Assembly: GCF_900112675.1 (NCBI RefSeq)
Contig: NZ_FOMQ01000011.1
Location: 120,749-184,748 of the forward strand
Direction of reading: 5' to 3'
Source of the DNA: Paracidovorax konjaci
Lineage (GTDB): Bacteria > Pseudomonadota > Gammaproteobacteria > Burkholderiales > Burkholderiaceae_C
Length of the DNA stretch: 64,000 bases
Below the pieces are notes generated by a model, which had not been told where the DNA came from, searched no databases, and saw only the letters and a list, made by a program, of their open reading frames with translations. Of this stretch, positions 52,871 to 62,599 are shown one piece after another. Each line of letters begins with the position of its first letter. Position 1 is the first letter of the stretch. Both the position numbers and the translations under genes were made by a program.

Positions 52871-54547
52871 TTATCCGCCCGCATCCTCGGCAGCATCCAG
52901 GCCCAGTTCCTGGATCTTGCGGGTGATCGTGTTGCGGCCGATGCCCAGCCGCTGCGCGGCCTCCATGCGACGGCCATGCGTGGCCGTGAGTGCCGTGCGG
53001 ATCAGCCGCGACTCGAACCTGCGCGTGAGGGCATCCCAGACCTCGGTCTGCCCGGCGGCCAGCAGACGCTGGGCTTCGGTTTCGAGCGCGTGTTCCCACC
53101 CCGCGAATTCGGAAGGGGCGGAGCTGCCGGAGCCCGCCGAGCCTGCGACCGAACCCGTCGCAGCGGATGCTCCGAGCGACGGCGCCGCAACGGAGCCCGC
53201 GCCCATGAGTCCGGCAGGCCAGCCGCCGATGCCCGCCATGCGCTCCGGACGAGGCACCGAGGGCGCGGAGGCGGGGGCAATGGTGTCCGGCACCGAGGCG
53301 AGCGCGCCCGAAGTATCGCTGCGCGTGTCCGCCACGGCAGGCGCCGCATGGGGTTGCAGCACCTCCACGGGGCCCTCCAGCACCTCGGGCGGCAGGTCCT
53401 GCTGGGAGATGACCTGGGCCGGCGCCATCACCGTGAGCCAGTGGCAGATGTTCTCCAACTGCCGCACGTTGCCGGGGAACGAGAACTGCCCGAGCCGTGC
53501 CAAGGCCGCATCGGAAATGCGCTTGGGTTCGACGCCGAGCTGCCGCGCACTCTGCTGCAGGAAGTGCCGCGTGAGCATGGGCACATCCTCGTGCCGCTCG
53601 CGCAGCGCGGGCAGGCGCAGGCGGATCACGTTGAGGCGGTGGAACAGATCCTCTCGGAAAGCGCCGTCCTTGACGCGCTGCTCCAGGTTCTGGTGCGTGG
53701 CGGCAATCACGCGCACGTGGGCTTTCACGGCGGCATGGCCACCGACCCGGTAGAACTGCCCGTCGGAGAGCACGCGCAGCAGGCGGGTCTGCAGGTCGAA
53801 CGGCATGTCGCCGATTTCGTCCAAGAACAGCGTGCCGCCCTCGGCCTGTTCGAAACGGCCGCGCCGCTGTGTCTGGGCGCCGGTGAACGCACCGCGCTCA
53901 TGGCCGAACAACTCGCTCTCCAGCAGATCCTTGGGGATGGCCGCGGTGTTGATGGCCACGAAGGGTCCCTCGGCCACCGGCGAGTGCTTGTGCAGCGCCC
54001 GGGCGACCAGTTCCTTGCCCGAGCCCGATTCGCCGGTGATGAGCACCGTCACCTGGCTTTGGCTCAGCCGCCCGATCGCACGGAACACATCCTGCATCGC
54101 CGGTGCCTGGCCCAGCATCTCGGGAGTGGCCGTCTGGCGCTCTTCGGTGACCTCTTCGCGCTGGCTCTCTTCGACCGCCCGGCGGATCAACTCCACGGCC
54201 TTGGGCAGATCGAATGGCTTGGGCAAGTATTCGAACGCGCCCCGCTGGAAGGCCGAGACGGCGCTGTCGAGGTCGGAATACGCGGTCATGATGATGACCG
54301 GCAACCCCGGCTGCTGCTGGCGCACCTGCTCCAGCAGCTGCAAGCCCGAACCTCCGGGCATGCGGATATCGCTCACGAGCACCTGGGGCCCCTGTCGGGC
54401 CGCATCGCCGGCAGCGACTTCGGCCAGCGCATCGAGCACTTCACGCGGGTGGGTAAAGCTGCGCGTCGGCAGGTTCTCGCGGGCCAGCGCCTTTTCCAGG
54501 ACGAAGCGGATCGAGGGGTCGTCGTCTACTATCCAGATCGGCTTCAT
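52871..54547 (-). CDS. ntrC: Nitrogen regulation response regulator NtrC
   Basis: 558 residues, versus about 470 in enterics. The receiver domain (1-125) has the phosphorylated Asp in VLVSDIRMPGGSG. The AAA+ domain (about 150-390) has Walker A ITGESGSGKELVARAL and the sigma-54-contact GAFTGA loop (HERGAFTGAQTQRRG). The C-terminal Fis-type HTH is AAQRLGIGRNTITRKIQEL. A ~110-residue Ala/Pro/Gly-rich linker between AAA+ and HTH explains the extra length. It activates sigma-54 promoters such as glnA when phosphorylated by NtrB, encoded upstream. Confidence 0.97.
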   Translation of the reverse strand: MKPIWIVDDDPSIRFVLEKALARENLPTRSFTHPREVLDALAEVAAGDAARQGPQVLVSDIRMPGGSGLQLLEQVRQQQPGLPVIIMTAYSDLDSAVSAFQRGAFEYLPKPFDLPKAVELIRRAVEESQREEVTEERQTATPEMLGQAPAMQDVFRAIGRLSQSQVTVLITGESGSGKELVARALHKHSPVAEGPFVAINTAAIPKDLLESELFGHERGAFTGAQTQRRGRFEQAEGGTLFLDEIGDMPFDLQTRLLRVLSDGQFYRVGGHAAVKAHVRVIAATHQNLEQRVKDGAFREDLFHRLNVIRLRLPALRERHEDVPMLTRHFLQQSARQLGVEPKRISDAALARLGQFSFPGNVRQLENICHWLTVMAPAQVISQQDLPPEVLEGPVEVLQPHAAPAVADTRSDTSGALASVPDTIAPASAPSVPRPERMAGIGGWPAGLMGAGSVAAPSLGASAATGSVAGSAGSGSSAPSEFAGWEHALETEAQRLLAAGQTEVWDALTRRFESRLIRTALTATHGRRMEAAQRLGIGRNTITRKIQELGLDAAEDAGG

Positions 54548-54591
54548 GTGATGGTTCTACCTTGTTCTCGGGAAGGGAATGTCTCGGGACC

Positions 54592-55677
54592 TCAAGGCAA
54601 GGGAATGAGGATGCGGAAGTCGGTGCGACCCGGCACGCTGTCGCATTCGACCAAACCGTGGTGGCGCTGCACAAAGGTCTGTGCGAGCGTCAACCCCAGC
54701 CCCGACCCTCCATCACGCCCCGTGACCAGCGGATAGAAAATCCGCTCCTTGATCGCTTCGGGGACGCCCGGTCCGTTGTCGATGACATGCAATTCCAGTG
54801 CCAACCGGTACCTCTGCCGTCCGAAGGTGACCTGGCGCGCCACGCGCGTGCGGAGTGTGATCAGAGCGTCGCCTGCAGCGATGCGCTCCGTCAGCACCTG
54901 GGCCGCGTTCTGCACGATGTTCAGCAGCGCCTGGATGAGCTGTGCCCGGTCCCCACGGAACTCCGGAATGGAAATGTCGTAATCGCGCTGCACGCGCAGG
55001 CCCTGGGGGTACTCGACAAGGATCAGCGACCGCACGCGCTCGCACACCTCGTGGATGTTGACGTCGCCGACCAGGTGCGGGTGCCGGTGCGGCGCCAGCA
55101 GGCGGTCCACGAGGCTTTGCAGGCGATCGGCCTCGTGGATGATGACCTGCGTGTATTCGGTGAGCTCGGGATTGTCGAGCTCCATTTCCAGGAGCTGCGC
55201 AGCGCCGCGGATCCCCCCCAGCGGGTTCTTGATCTCATGTGCGAGGTTGCGGATCAGTTCTTTGTTGGCCAGGGCCTGCTCGCGCAGCCGCTCTTCCCGG
55301 TCCTGTCGCGCCTGCGCTTCCAACGGCCACATCTCGACCAGGATCTCGCCCGTATGCTCCGCCACCGCCACATTCACGTGGACAGGCACCTGCTCCTGAA
55401 GGGCGCCCCGCCGGAGCCCGGCCTCGAACCGCAACGCGGCGAAGTCCTGCCCACGGGCGCCGGCCAGGGCCGTCTGCAGCAGCGCGGGGTCGGTGAAGAA
55501 GGTGGAGAAATCGGTGGATTCGAGCGTGCGGCGCGACAGGCCCAGCATGTTTTCGAGGGCCGCATTCGCGAACATCACCGAGCCGTCCTGATGCAGTACG
55601 GCCACGAGCGTCGAAACCAGATCCAGCGCGAGGTAACGCTCGGTTGCCCGCGGGGAAGAACCCGGCGCCACGCTCAC
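54592..55677 (-). CDS. ntrB: Nitrogen regulation sensor kinase NtrB
   Basis: 361 residues from a GTG at 55677 that overlaps the upstream stop as GTGA. A PAS domain (about 20-120) is followed by the H box NLAHEIKNPLGGIRGAAQL and the ATP-binding motifs DNGPGVPE and GGSGLGLTLA. NtrB senses nitrogen status through PII and phosphorylates NtrC. The longer open frame upstream is a shadow of the DUF4124 gene. Confidence 0.95.
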   Translation of the reverse strand: MSVAPGSSPRATERYLALDLVSTLVAVLHQDGSVMFANAALENMLGLSRRTLESTDFSTFFTDPALLQTALAGARGQDFAALRFEAGLRRGALQEQVPVHVNVAVAEHTGEILVEMWPLEAQARQDREERLREQALANKELIRNLAHEIKNPLGGIRGAAQLLEMELDNPELTEYTQVIIHEADRLQSLVDRLLAPHRHPHLVGDVNIHEVCERVRSLILVEYPQGLRVQRDYDISIPEFRGDRAQLIQALLNIVQNAAQVLTERIAAGDALITLRTRVARQVTFGRQRYRLALELHVIDNGPGVPEAIKERIFYPLVTGRDGGSGLGLTLAQTFVQRHHGLVECDSVPGRTDFRILIPLP

Positions 55678-56195
55678 CGGCCGGCCGCGGCGGGCAGCCG
55701 AGCGAGTTCGCGCTTGATGCCGGCGACATCGCTCTCTGCGCGCGACACGGCCGCCTTGAGTTCGGCCGTGCGTTCGATGTACACCTGCGGGTTGCGCAGC
55801 TCCAGCGCCGTACGCTGGGGCTCTCCGTTGTTGTATTCCTTGCTCAGGTCGGCAAGGCGGGCTTCTGCCTTGCGCAATTCCGCTTCCAGAATGGAGCGGG
55901 CATCGGAATCGCGGGCGCGCTGGTCGTTGGCATCCACACGCGGCGCGTTCGACGGAGACGCCGAAGGCGCCGATGTACCACCACCGCCGCTGCCCGAAGA
56001 AGCACTGTTTACAGCCGGCGCACGGGTGCCCTGGACCACCGTGACATTGCCGCCCTCGACGAGCTTGCAACCCTTTTCACGGGCCTGGGCAGTGTTGTTG
56101 GTGTATTCGTTACCGCAACGATAGATGCGATCCTGGGACCAGGCCGCTGGTGCCATGGCGGCGAGCGCCAGGAGCACGGAGAGAGATTTCATCAT
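55674..56195 (-). CDS. DUF4124-domain exported protein
   Basis: 173 residues. A signal peptide (SLSVLLALAAMAPAAWS) is followed by DRIYRCGNEYTNN, the DUF4124 motif. The C-terminal half is a charged coiled-coil region (ILEAELRKAEARLADLSKEY). It is probably periplasmic. It lies between glnA and ntrB and is translation-coupled to ntrB, an odd member of a nitrogen-control operon. Function unknown. A second ATG at 56192 is possible. Confidence 0.85.
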   Translation of the reverse strand: MMKSLSVLLALAAMAPAAWSQDRIYRCGNEYTNNTAQAREKGCKLVEGGNVTVVQGTRAPAVNSASSGSGGGGTSAPSASPSNAPRVDANDQRARDSDARSILEAELRKAEARLADLSKEYNNGEPQRTALELRNPQVYIERTAELKAAVSRAESDVAGIKRELARLPAAAGR

Positions 56196-56329
56196 TCAGA
56201 GTCCTCGCAATGCATGCCAGCGGCACGCGGAAGATGCCCTGGAAGTATCCCCCAATCCACCCTGCCGCTGCCACGGACCTGCGGCAGCGCAGGGTCTTCG
56301 GCAGCGCAACGTGGCAGCACCAAAAGGAA

Positions 56330-56350
56330 AAGGCGGCCAAAGCCGCCTTT
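56330..56350 (-). terminator. Terminator after glnA
   Basis: On the minus strand AAAGGCGGC pairs with GCCGCCTTTT around a short loop (56332-56347 core), followed by a T/C-rich tract. It may reduce read-through from glnA into DUF4124-ntrBC. Confidence 0.7.
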
Positions 56351-56392
56351 CAAGGGACAGCCCGATGGCAACGGCCACGGGCTTGTGCTGGT

Positions 56393-57808
56393 TTACAGCG
56401 AGTAGTACATGTCGTACTCGACCGGATGAGGAGCCATCCGGAAACGGGTGACTTCCTGCATCTTGAGTTCGATGTAGGCATCGAGCATCGAATCGGAAAA
56501 CACGCCGCCCTTGGTCAGGAAGCCGCGGTCCTTGTCCAGGTACTCCAGCGCCTGGTCCAGGCTGTGGCACACCGTGGGAACCAGCTTGTCCTCTTCGGGC
56601 GGCAGGTGGTACAGGTCCTTCGTGGCGGCTTCGCCGGGATGGATCTTGTTTTCCACGCCGTCCAGGCCGGCCATCATCAGCGCCGAGAAGCACAGGTACG
56701 GGTTGGCCGATGGATCGGGGAAGCGCGCCTCGATACGGCGGCCCTTGGGGTTCGCAACGTAGGGAATGCGGATCGAAGCCGAACGGTTGCGGGCCGAGTA
56801 GGCCAGCTTCACAGGAGCTTCGAAGCCGGGCACCAGGCGCTTGTAGCTGTTCGTGCCGGGGTTGGTGATGGCGTTCAGGGCACGTGCGTGCTTGATGATG
56901 CCGCCGATGTAGTACAGGGCGAAATCGCTCAGGCCCGCATAGCCGTCGCCAGCGAACAGGTTCTTGCCATCCTTCCAGATGGACTGGTGCACGTGCATGC
57001 CGGAGCCGTTGTCGCCAGCGTAGGGCTTGGGCATGAAGGTGGCGGTCTTGCCATAGGCGTTGGCCACGTTCCAGACCACATACTTCAGGACTTGAGTCCA
57101 GTCGGCGCGCTCGACCAGCGTGCTGAACTTGGTGCCGATTTCATTCTGGCCGGCGCCCGCCACTTCGTGGTGGAACACTTCGACCGGAATGCCCAGGGAT
57201 TCGAGGATCAGGGCCATCTCGGCACGCATGTCCTGCGTGCTGTCGACCGGGGGCACGGGGAAGTAGCCGCCCTTGACCGTGGGACGGTGGCCGCGGTTGC
57301 CGCCTTCGAGCTTGGCGCCCGAGTTCCAGGGGGCTTCGTACTCTTCGATCTCGAACATGACCTTGCCGGGCTCGTTGGACCAGCGCACGCCGTCGAAGAT
57401 GAAGAATTCAGGCTCTGGACCGAAGAAAGCCGTGTCGCCCAAACCAGACGCCTTCAGATAGGCTTCAGCACGCTTGGCAATGGAACGCGGGTCACGATCG
57501 TAGGCCTTGCCATCGCCCGGCTCGATCACGTCGCACTGCAAGAACAGCGTGGTTTCTTCAAAGAACGGATCGATATTGGCCGTGTTCGGATCGGGCATGA
57601 GCTGCATGTCCGAAGCCTCGATGCCCTTCCAGCCGGCCACCGACGATCCGTCAAAGGCGTGGCCCGACGTGAACTTGTCTTCGTCGAAGTGGGACACTGG
57701 CACGGTCACGTGCTGTTCCTTGCCACGGGTATCGGTGAAGCGGAAGTCCACGAACTTGACTTCGTTTTCCTTCACGATCTTCATCACGTCTGCAACGGTC
57801 TTGGCCAT
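56393..57808 (-). CDS. glnA: Glutamine synthetase type I
   Basis: 471 residues, the usual GSI-beta length. FKFDGSS-type segment appears as [18 protein letters not shown]; the nucleotide site is in the [12 protein letters not shown] region; the loop [11 protein letters not shown] and the adenylylation region DLYHLPPEE with the modifiable Tyr are present. It makes glutamine from glutamate and ammonia and is controlled by reversible adenylylation and by NtrBC. A sigma-54 promoter lies 46 bases upstream. Confidence 0.98.
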   Translation of the reverse strand: MAKTVADVMKIVKENEVKFVDFRFTDTRGKEQHVTVPVSHFDEDKFTSGHAFDGSSVAGWKGIEASDMQLMPDPNTANIDPFFEETTLFLQCDVIEPGDGKAYDRDPRSIAKRAEAYLKASGLGDTAFFGPEPEFFIFDGVRWSNEPGKVMFEIEEYEAPWNSGAKLEGGNRGHRPTVKGGYFPVPPVDSTQDMRAEMALILESLGIPVEVFHHEVAGAGQNEIGTKFSTLVERADWTQVLKYVVWNVANAYGKTATFMPKPYAGDNGSGMHVHQSIWKDGKNLFAGDGYAGLSDFALYYIGGIIKHARALNAITNPGTNSYKRLVPGFEAPVKLAYSARNRSASIRIPYVANPKGRRIEARFPDPSANPYLCFSALMMAGLDGVENKIHPGEAATKDLYHLPPEEDKLVPTVCHSLDQALEYLDKDRGFLTKGGVFSDSMLDAYIELKMQEVTRFRMAPHPVEYDMYYSL

Positions 57809-57853
57809 CAGGATCTCCAGGATTTAAGCGCTTGTTGAAAACACGGAAATAAA

Positions 57854-57870
57854 AGCAGGTTGCGTGCCAA
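57854..57870 (-). promoter_or_regulatory. Sigma-54 promoter of glnA
   Basis: On the minus strand TTGGCACG, four bases, then CTGCT fits the -24/-12 consensus YTGGCACG-N4-TTGCW with one mismatch. It is 46 bases before the glnA ATG. Confidence 0.75.
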
Positions 57871-57923
57871 GGGCAGGCATCCATGCACTAAGGCGGAGCA
57901 TGGACATGACAGCCCGCCAGCAT

Positions 57924-57951
57924 TGCACCAAAAGCAAACCAAACTGGTGCA
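57924..57951 (-). promoter_or_regulatory. NtrC-type half-sites upstream of glnA
   Basis: Two facing TGCACC half-sites (57924-57929 and 57946-57951 region) lie 50-80 bases upstream of the sigma-54 promoter. A better-spaced site, GCAC-N7-GTGC, is at 58008-58022 inside the end of the next gene. Together they look like NtrC enhancers. Confidence 0.6.
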
Positions 57952-57973
57952 CATTCAGATCAAAATAAAGAAT

Positions 57974-58795
57974 TCAAGAGGATCGCACCATTTCAGGGCC
58001 GAATTTCGCACCATACTTGTGCAAAGCAGAATGCAGTGCGCTCCAGGCTGACGGAACCAATTCTGCTGGCCCTTTGACCCCCAGCTCGATATGGCGCCCG
58101 TGCACGGGGTGGTCCACGCTCGGGAGGCTGAACACCCGCACCGCAGGATGATCACGTTCGACGGTTTCCATCAACGGTGTCAGGCTCGCTTCCATGGCCC
58201 CGTACACCACGATGGAATGCTCGGTCTGCGGATTGCGATTGAACCACTGGTTGTATTGCAGGTCGAGCACCCACTCGATCATGGGCCAGGCCATGACGGG
58301 AAACCCCGGCAGGAAGTGCACGGTCGAGCCGCCTGCACCATCGCAGGAAAAACCTGGAATCTTGTTGTAGGGATTCGGAATGATGCGCGCGCCCTGCGGA
58401 AACACTCCCATGTTCAAGCGGTGGATGTTGTCCGCCCTGTCGGGCTCATACACGAGGCCTTGTTCACGCGCGGTGTCCTGCATGCGCTCGCGGATCAGCG
58501 CCTCCGCCTCAGGGTGTAGCACGAGAGGCAAGCCAAGAGCGCTTGCAGCGCACTGCCGGGTATGGTCATCCGGCGTGGCCCCGATGCCGCCGCAGGAAAA
58601 CACCACATCGGCCGACGCGAACGCCCGTGCCAAGGTGGCCGTGATGCGCGATGGATCGTCGCCCACGTATTCGGCATAGGCCAATTGCAGGCCACGAGCG
58701 GAAAGCAGTTCTATGGCCTTGGCCAAATGCTTGTCGGCACGCTTGCCAGACAATATTTCGTCGCCGACGATGATCAAGCCGAAAGAAGGAATCAT
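57974..58795 (-). CDS. Molybdopterin-binding domain protein (CinA N-terminal/MoaB-like)
   Basis: 273 residues. FGLIIVGDEILSGKRADKH and VFSCGGIGATPDDHTRQ are the MoCF/CinA signature. It holds only this domain plus a C-terminal extension; the CinA deamidase domain is absent. Related proteins act on molybdopterin or as ADP-ribose/NMN hydrolases, so function is open. Its ATG overlaps the EI24 stop by 4 bases and its 3' end contains an NtrC-like site for glnA. Confidence 0.85.
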   Translation of the reverse strand: MIPSFGLIIVGDEILSGKRADKHLAKAIELLSARGLQLAYAEYVGDDPSRITATLARAFASADVVFSCGGIGATPDDHTRQCAASALGLPLVLHPEAEALIRERMQDTAREQGLVYEPDRADNIHRLNMGVFPQGARIIPNPYNKIPGFSCDGAGGSTVHFLPGFPVMAWPMIEWVLDLQYNQWFNRNPQTEHSIVVYGAMEASLTPLMETVERDHPAVRVFSLPSVDHPVHGRHIELGVKGPAELVPSAWSALHSALHKYGAKFGPEMVRSS

Positions 58796-59679
58796 GTTGC
58801 GGTAGGAGGTAGAGAAGCGGGCTGCGGCAGTGACGCTGGGCTTGCAGGTGCTGCTGCGAAGTCACCCTCTCCCCACCGGTCACCACGCTCATTTCGAAGC
58901 TGCTCCAACGCAGCCAGTGCGTAGTGCGTGAACCACAGGGAAGAGAAAGCGAAGACCAGGGTGTAGATCCAAATCGCTACCGGCACCAGAACGACGAACG
59001 CTGCGGCAAACAACACGCCCGATGCCCAAACGATTCCCGGCGCCGCGCCCAGATAGCCGCACAGTATTCCCATGCCCAGCAGGCGCATGCGATGGCGCTG
59101 GAAAATAGCAATGCGCTCTTCCTTGCTGGCATGCTCAGCCAACGCATCGAACGCCATCACACGGTATGTCAGCCATCCCCATATCAGCGGAGGCAGTACC
59201 AGAACCAGCGGCGGCACCAACCAGAGTGGCACAGACAACAGCAACGCCAAGAAGGCAGCGAACATGGATCCGAGAGACCATGCCAGGCTCGCGAAGAACG
59301 ATCCGCCCTTCTTCTGGGCAAGTGCAGGGAAGCGTCGCCCTGCCACCATCCGCACCAACGCCGGTGTCATCAGCATGGCAACCGCCATCACGGCGATGAT
59401 CACGATGATGGGCGTCGCACCGATGACCACCAACAATGGGGCAATGGCTGCGGGTGCATCGTCCATGCCGATCGCTCGCAGGCCGCTCCACAGCAGCGCA
59501 AGCCAATCGGATGCCTGCAGGGCATTTTGCACACCCGCTACAGCTTCAGCCCACCAGAAATGCCCCGCGCCCCAAGCCATCAGGGCAATCAGCAAAAGAG
59601 GGAGGAGCGACAACGCAATAACGCGTGGACGAGCGCAGTAGGCAGCAGCACGCCAAAAAGAATCGATCAGCAGTCCCAT
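58792..59679 (-). CDS. EI24-domain inner-membrane protein (CysZ-like fold)
   Basis: 295 residues with several membrane helices (VIALSLLPLLLIALMAWG, PLLVVIGATPIIVIIAVMAV, LLSVPLWLVPPLVLVLPPLI) and HRMRLLGMGILCGYLG. EI24 proteins share a fold with the sulfate channel CysZ, but family members vary. Start at 59679 was chosen because the open frame upstream overlaps the next gene on the same strand. Coupled to the molybdopterin-binding gene. Confidence 0.82.
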   Translation of the reverse strand: MGLLIDSFWRAAAYCARPRVIALSLLPLLLIALMAWGAGHFWWAEAVAGVQNALQASDWLALLWSGLRAIGMDDAPAAIAPLLVVIGATPIIVIIAVMAVAMLMTPALVRMVAGRRFPALAQKKGGSFFASLAWSLGSMFAAFLALLLSVPLWLVPPLVLVLPPLIWGWLTYRVMAFDALAEHASKEERIAIFQRHRMRLLGMGILCGYLGAAPGIVWASGVLFAAAFVVLVPVAIWIYTLVFAFSSLWFTHYALAALEQLRNERGDRWGEGDFAAAPASPASLPQPASLPPTAT

Positions 59680-59716
59680 GTGCCGAGCATAGTCCCAAGC
59701 TGGATCGCTATACGGG

Positions 59717-60733
59717 TCAGGCCCTACCCAACAGTCTCTGCAGCCCCTGCCACTGCTGTGACCAGAATCCCCGCCCATAATCTCTAACACGCCCGTCCGG
59801 GCCTGGTTCCACTTGGTCACGCACCCCAGTGGGGTCGTAACGGAGTTCGAAATTGGCAGTGCGAAAAAGCATGTCCCACCAGGGCAGAAGTACGCCGAAA
59901 TTGTGCCCGCCCAAGATGGGCATCGTTGCGTGATGTTGCGAGGATTCGCCCGGTGCAGCTTTTTGGAGCACCACAGATTCATGGCCGATCCCGATAGCAT
60001 GGTGCAGCCGATGGAATCGCGGACTCACCCACAATCGCTCTCCGATGCGTCCAAACCAAATACGCACATTGGCATGATGGAAGTTCTCGCTCAACTGGGT
60101 GATCGCCACAATTGCGACAAACTGACCCGGCGCCACACCGATAAGTTGAGCAACGGTCACTACGAGCACGTCATGCAAGACGTCATCCAGCAGATGATTT
60201 CGGTTGTCGCTCCACATCGTCATCTGTCGCTGCGAATGGTGCAACGAATGCAGTTTCCACCACCATTCGAAATGGTGCTGCCCCCTGTGAATCCAATATT
60301 CCAGGCAGTCAAATACGACCAAGTAGATGGCCAGGCTGACCAAAGGCAGATCGGTAACGCCTGGCCAAAGATCATCCAGATGGAAAGTGCTTACGCCGCT
60401 CATTCGCAAAGCGCCCCACAGAGAATCCCACAGTGGCGTCAAAGAAAAGAACAGCGCCAATCGAAACAGTCCCAAGCGGTGGATCAGCGTGTAGATCATG
60501 TCCACCCGGACAGCATGACGGTCGGTAATCGGTTCTACAGGCCTCCACCGTTGAAGGGGAGCGATGACGAGGAGCATGATCAACAATTGCAGCCCCCCTA
60601 CCAAAAGCCATCCAGTGGCGTCGTAACCGTCTTCCAAAAAATTGGCGAGACCAAGCGAAAACATGGCTGGCTGCACAACAGCTTCAAAAAGCCCTTGCTG
60701 CAGTGCAGCGAAGTAGCTAGACAAAACGTCCAT
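59717..60733 (-). CDS. Sterol desaturase / fatty-acid hydroxylase family membrane protein
   Basis: 338 residues. Three His clusters hold a di-iron centre: DCLEYWIHRGQHHFEWWW, LHSLHHSQRQM, and NFHHANVRI with RFHRLHHAIG. Membrane helices surround them (LLVGGLQLLIMLLVIAP). These enzymes hydroxylate or desaturate lipids; the substrate is not evident. The distance to hpn genes is large, so a link to hopanoids is only speculative. Confidence 0.88.
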   Translation of the reverse strand: MDVLSSYFAALQQGLFEAVVQPAMFSLGLANFLEDGYDATGWLLVGGLQLLIMLLVIAPLQRWRPVEPITDRHAVRVDMIYTLIHRLGLFRLALFFSLTPLWDSLWGALRMSGVSTFHLDDLWPGVTDLPLVSLAIYLVVFDCLEYWIHRGQHHFEWWWKLHSLHHSQRQMTMWSDNRNHLLDDVLHDVLVVTVAQLIGVAPGQFVAIVAITQLSENFHHANVRIWFGRIGERLWVSPRFHRLHHAIGIGHESVVLQKAAPGESSQHHATMPILGGHNFGVLLPWWDMLFRTANFELRYDPTGVRDQVEPGPDGRVRDYGRGFWSQQWQGLQRLLGRA

Positions 60734-60782
60734 ATCGATGATCCCTAAAAGGCTTCATATCAAGACAGCCTGCTATCAATCG

Positions 60783-61598
60783 TCAATGTTTGGGATTGCG
60801 CAGCCATTCTTGGTAATCGGGGTGCTCTCGCAAGGTCTGGAAGCAAAAACCTTTTTCTTTCAACCCGACTATCAATGGCTCTAGCACCGCCGGTGCCCAC
60901 GGGTCTTTCCGAGACCCAATCCCCAAGTGAGCCAGCAAAATGTCGCCTGATCGAATATTCTGCAAAGCCTGCTTCAGCAGTACAGAGTTGCTAGCCCGCT
61001 CGCTGGGCAACTCATCGCCCAAGAAACCCGCGGGTGACCAACCTACATGGGCATAACCGCAATTCCGTGCAGAGGACAGCAGACGAGCTGAAGTCTTCCC
61101 GCCAGGTGCGCGAAAAAGCGGCAAGGGCGGCTTGCCAGTGACCTGCTGCAATCGACGCGCTGCCCGCGTGATTTCTTCGCAGTATTCATGGGAAGTCACG
61201 GAAAACTGATGCCCCGCCCGTGGCCCGGCAGATGGCTGGATACGGAAAACGGGAGCGGAGAGCGTTCCAAGGTCTCCGCGCCAATAAGCATGATCCATGG
61301 TGTGGGAAGCAAACTCATGGCCTTCTAGCGCCCTGGCCCGCCACCAGGGTGCCCAATACTCGCCCAAGCTACCATCTCCGACTTGGGTACGCTCGTTGGC
61401 TGCGAAAAAGGTTACCTTGACATGCTGACGAGAAAGCACATCGGCAACCAAGTCAGCGATACCCATGTGTCCGGTGTCGAATGTCAGATACACCGGCTTT
61501 ATGCAGGCGTTCGCTGCTTCCGCATCTGCCTGAACCGTAGCTGCGGCCCCCACGACCAGCAGCGCGGTCTTCAGCATCGTGGTAATGAACCGAGGCAT
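60783..61598 (-). CDS. Exported polysaccharide deacetylase (NodB homology)
   Basis: 271 residues from the ATG at 61598. A signal peptide (TTMLKTALLVVGAAATVQA) precedes the NodB domain: VYLTFDTGHMG (motif 1, the second Asp replaced by Thr), FASHTMDHAYW (His-x3-His zinc ligands) and FRAPGGKTS (motif 3). It probably removes acetyl or related groups from a surface or wall glycan. It starts 15 bases after the YncE-like gene. Confidence 0.85.
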   Translation of the reverse strand: MPRFITTMLKTALLVVGAAATVQADAEAANACIKPVYLTFDTGHMGIADLVADVLSRQHVKVTFFAANERTQVGDGSLGEYWAPWWRARALEGHEFASHTMDHAYWRGDLGTLSAPVFRIQPSAGPRAGHQFSVTSHEYCEEITRAARRLQQVTGKPPLPLFRAPGGKTSARLLSSARNCGYAHVGWSPAGFLGDELPSERASNSVLLKQALQNIRSGDILLAHLGIGSRKDPWAPAVLEPLIVGLKEKGFCFQTLREHPDYQEWLRNPKH

Positions 61599-61612
61599 GA
61601 CGTTCAACCTCG

Positions 61613-62599
61613 TTAGCGGCCAGCATGGCGCAAAGTCCAAACGCCATGAGGTGACTTGCCCACGGTCACCTTGCGTACGACCTTGCGCTCTTGGGTATCA
61701 ATCACAAGCATTTTGCGGGCCCAGCGAGCACTTACATAGATCCACCGCCCATCTGGAGAGACATCCATGCAATCAGGACCGCCTGGCGCAGCATAGCTAT
61801 CTACGACTTGGTGGGTAAGCATGTCAATCTTGCTGATCGTGTTTGCGACGCGGTTGCTTACAAATAGATGGCGCCGATCTCCTGCGGCACGAAATGCATG
61901 CGCGCCCTCTCCAGTTTTAATGCGCTGTATGCTGCGTGGCTGAGGTCCGGAGACATCGAATACCTCCACGCTGTCTCCGCCAGTCAGCCCAACGAAGAGG
62001 TGCCGATCGTCAGGCCCACCATAAATGTCGGCAGGCATCGGCCCTGTTTTGATACGCCACTTGATCTTTTGGGTTCCCATATCAATGGCCACTAGCTCAT
62101 CACTGTCTTGCATGGTCGAATAAACCGTGCGACTTTGGCTGTCTATCCAAAGATGGCTAGGCGTTTTGCTGGTGGCCACTCTTTGGAGAAGCGTCAAGTC
62201 CTTGCCATCCCAACGATAAAAATCAACATGATTCAAACGATTGGCTGCCGTCACCAGCCATTTCATATCAGGAGAAAACCGCAAGTGGTAAGGATCCACG
62301 ATACCTCGAACAGTACGCTGCACCTGTGCTGTGCGAGGATCGACGAAAGTCAGTGAATCCCCCAGCGCGTTGGCCACAACCAAAGATTTCTCATCTGGTG
62401 TGAGATACATGTGGTGAGGCTCCTTGCCGGTAGGAATACGCGCAGTCTCAGTCCATGTCGTCGGATCGATTACGCTGATGTCCGCCTCAAGAGAATTCAG
62501 GACAAAAACTGGAGGTGGCAGCTCGGCTGCATAAGCACTTCCAAACACCAAAATCGATAAGAAAGCACTGCGCCAACGGCGGAATGGCAAGAAATTCAC
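61613..62599 (-). CDS. Exported YncE-like beta-propeller protein
   Basis: About 328 residues. Repeats of the type FVLNSLEADISVIDPTTWTE and VVANALGDSLTFVDPRT form a seven-blade YVTN propeller. The frame is open to 62650, but a GTG at 62599 places a normal signal peptide (WRSAFLSILVFGSAYA) at the N-terminus, so I prefer it. Such proteins bind partners or metals in the periplasm. The polysaccharide deacetylase follows closely, probably one operon. Confidence 0.8.
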   Translation of the reverse strand: MNFLPFRRWRSAFLSILVFGSAYAAELPPPVFVLNSLEADISVIDPTTWTETARIPTGKEPHHMYLTPDEKSLVVANALGDSLTFVDPRTAQVQRTVRGIVDPYHLRFSPDMKWLVTAANRLNHVDFYRWDGKDLTLLQRVATSKTPSHLWIDSQSRTVYSTMQDSDELVAIDMGTQKIKWRIKTGPMPADIYGGPDDRHLFVGLTGGDSVEVFDVSGPQPRSIQRIKTGEGAHAFRAAGDRRHLFVSNRVANTISKIDMLTHQVVDSYAAPGGPDCMDVSPDGRWIYVSARWARKMLVIDTQERKVVRKVTVGKSPHGVWTLRHAGR

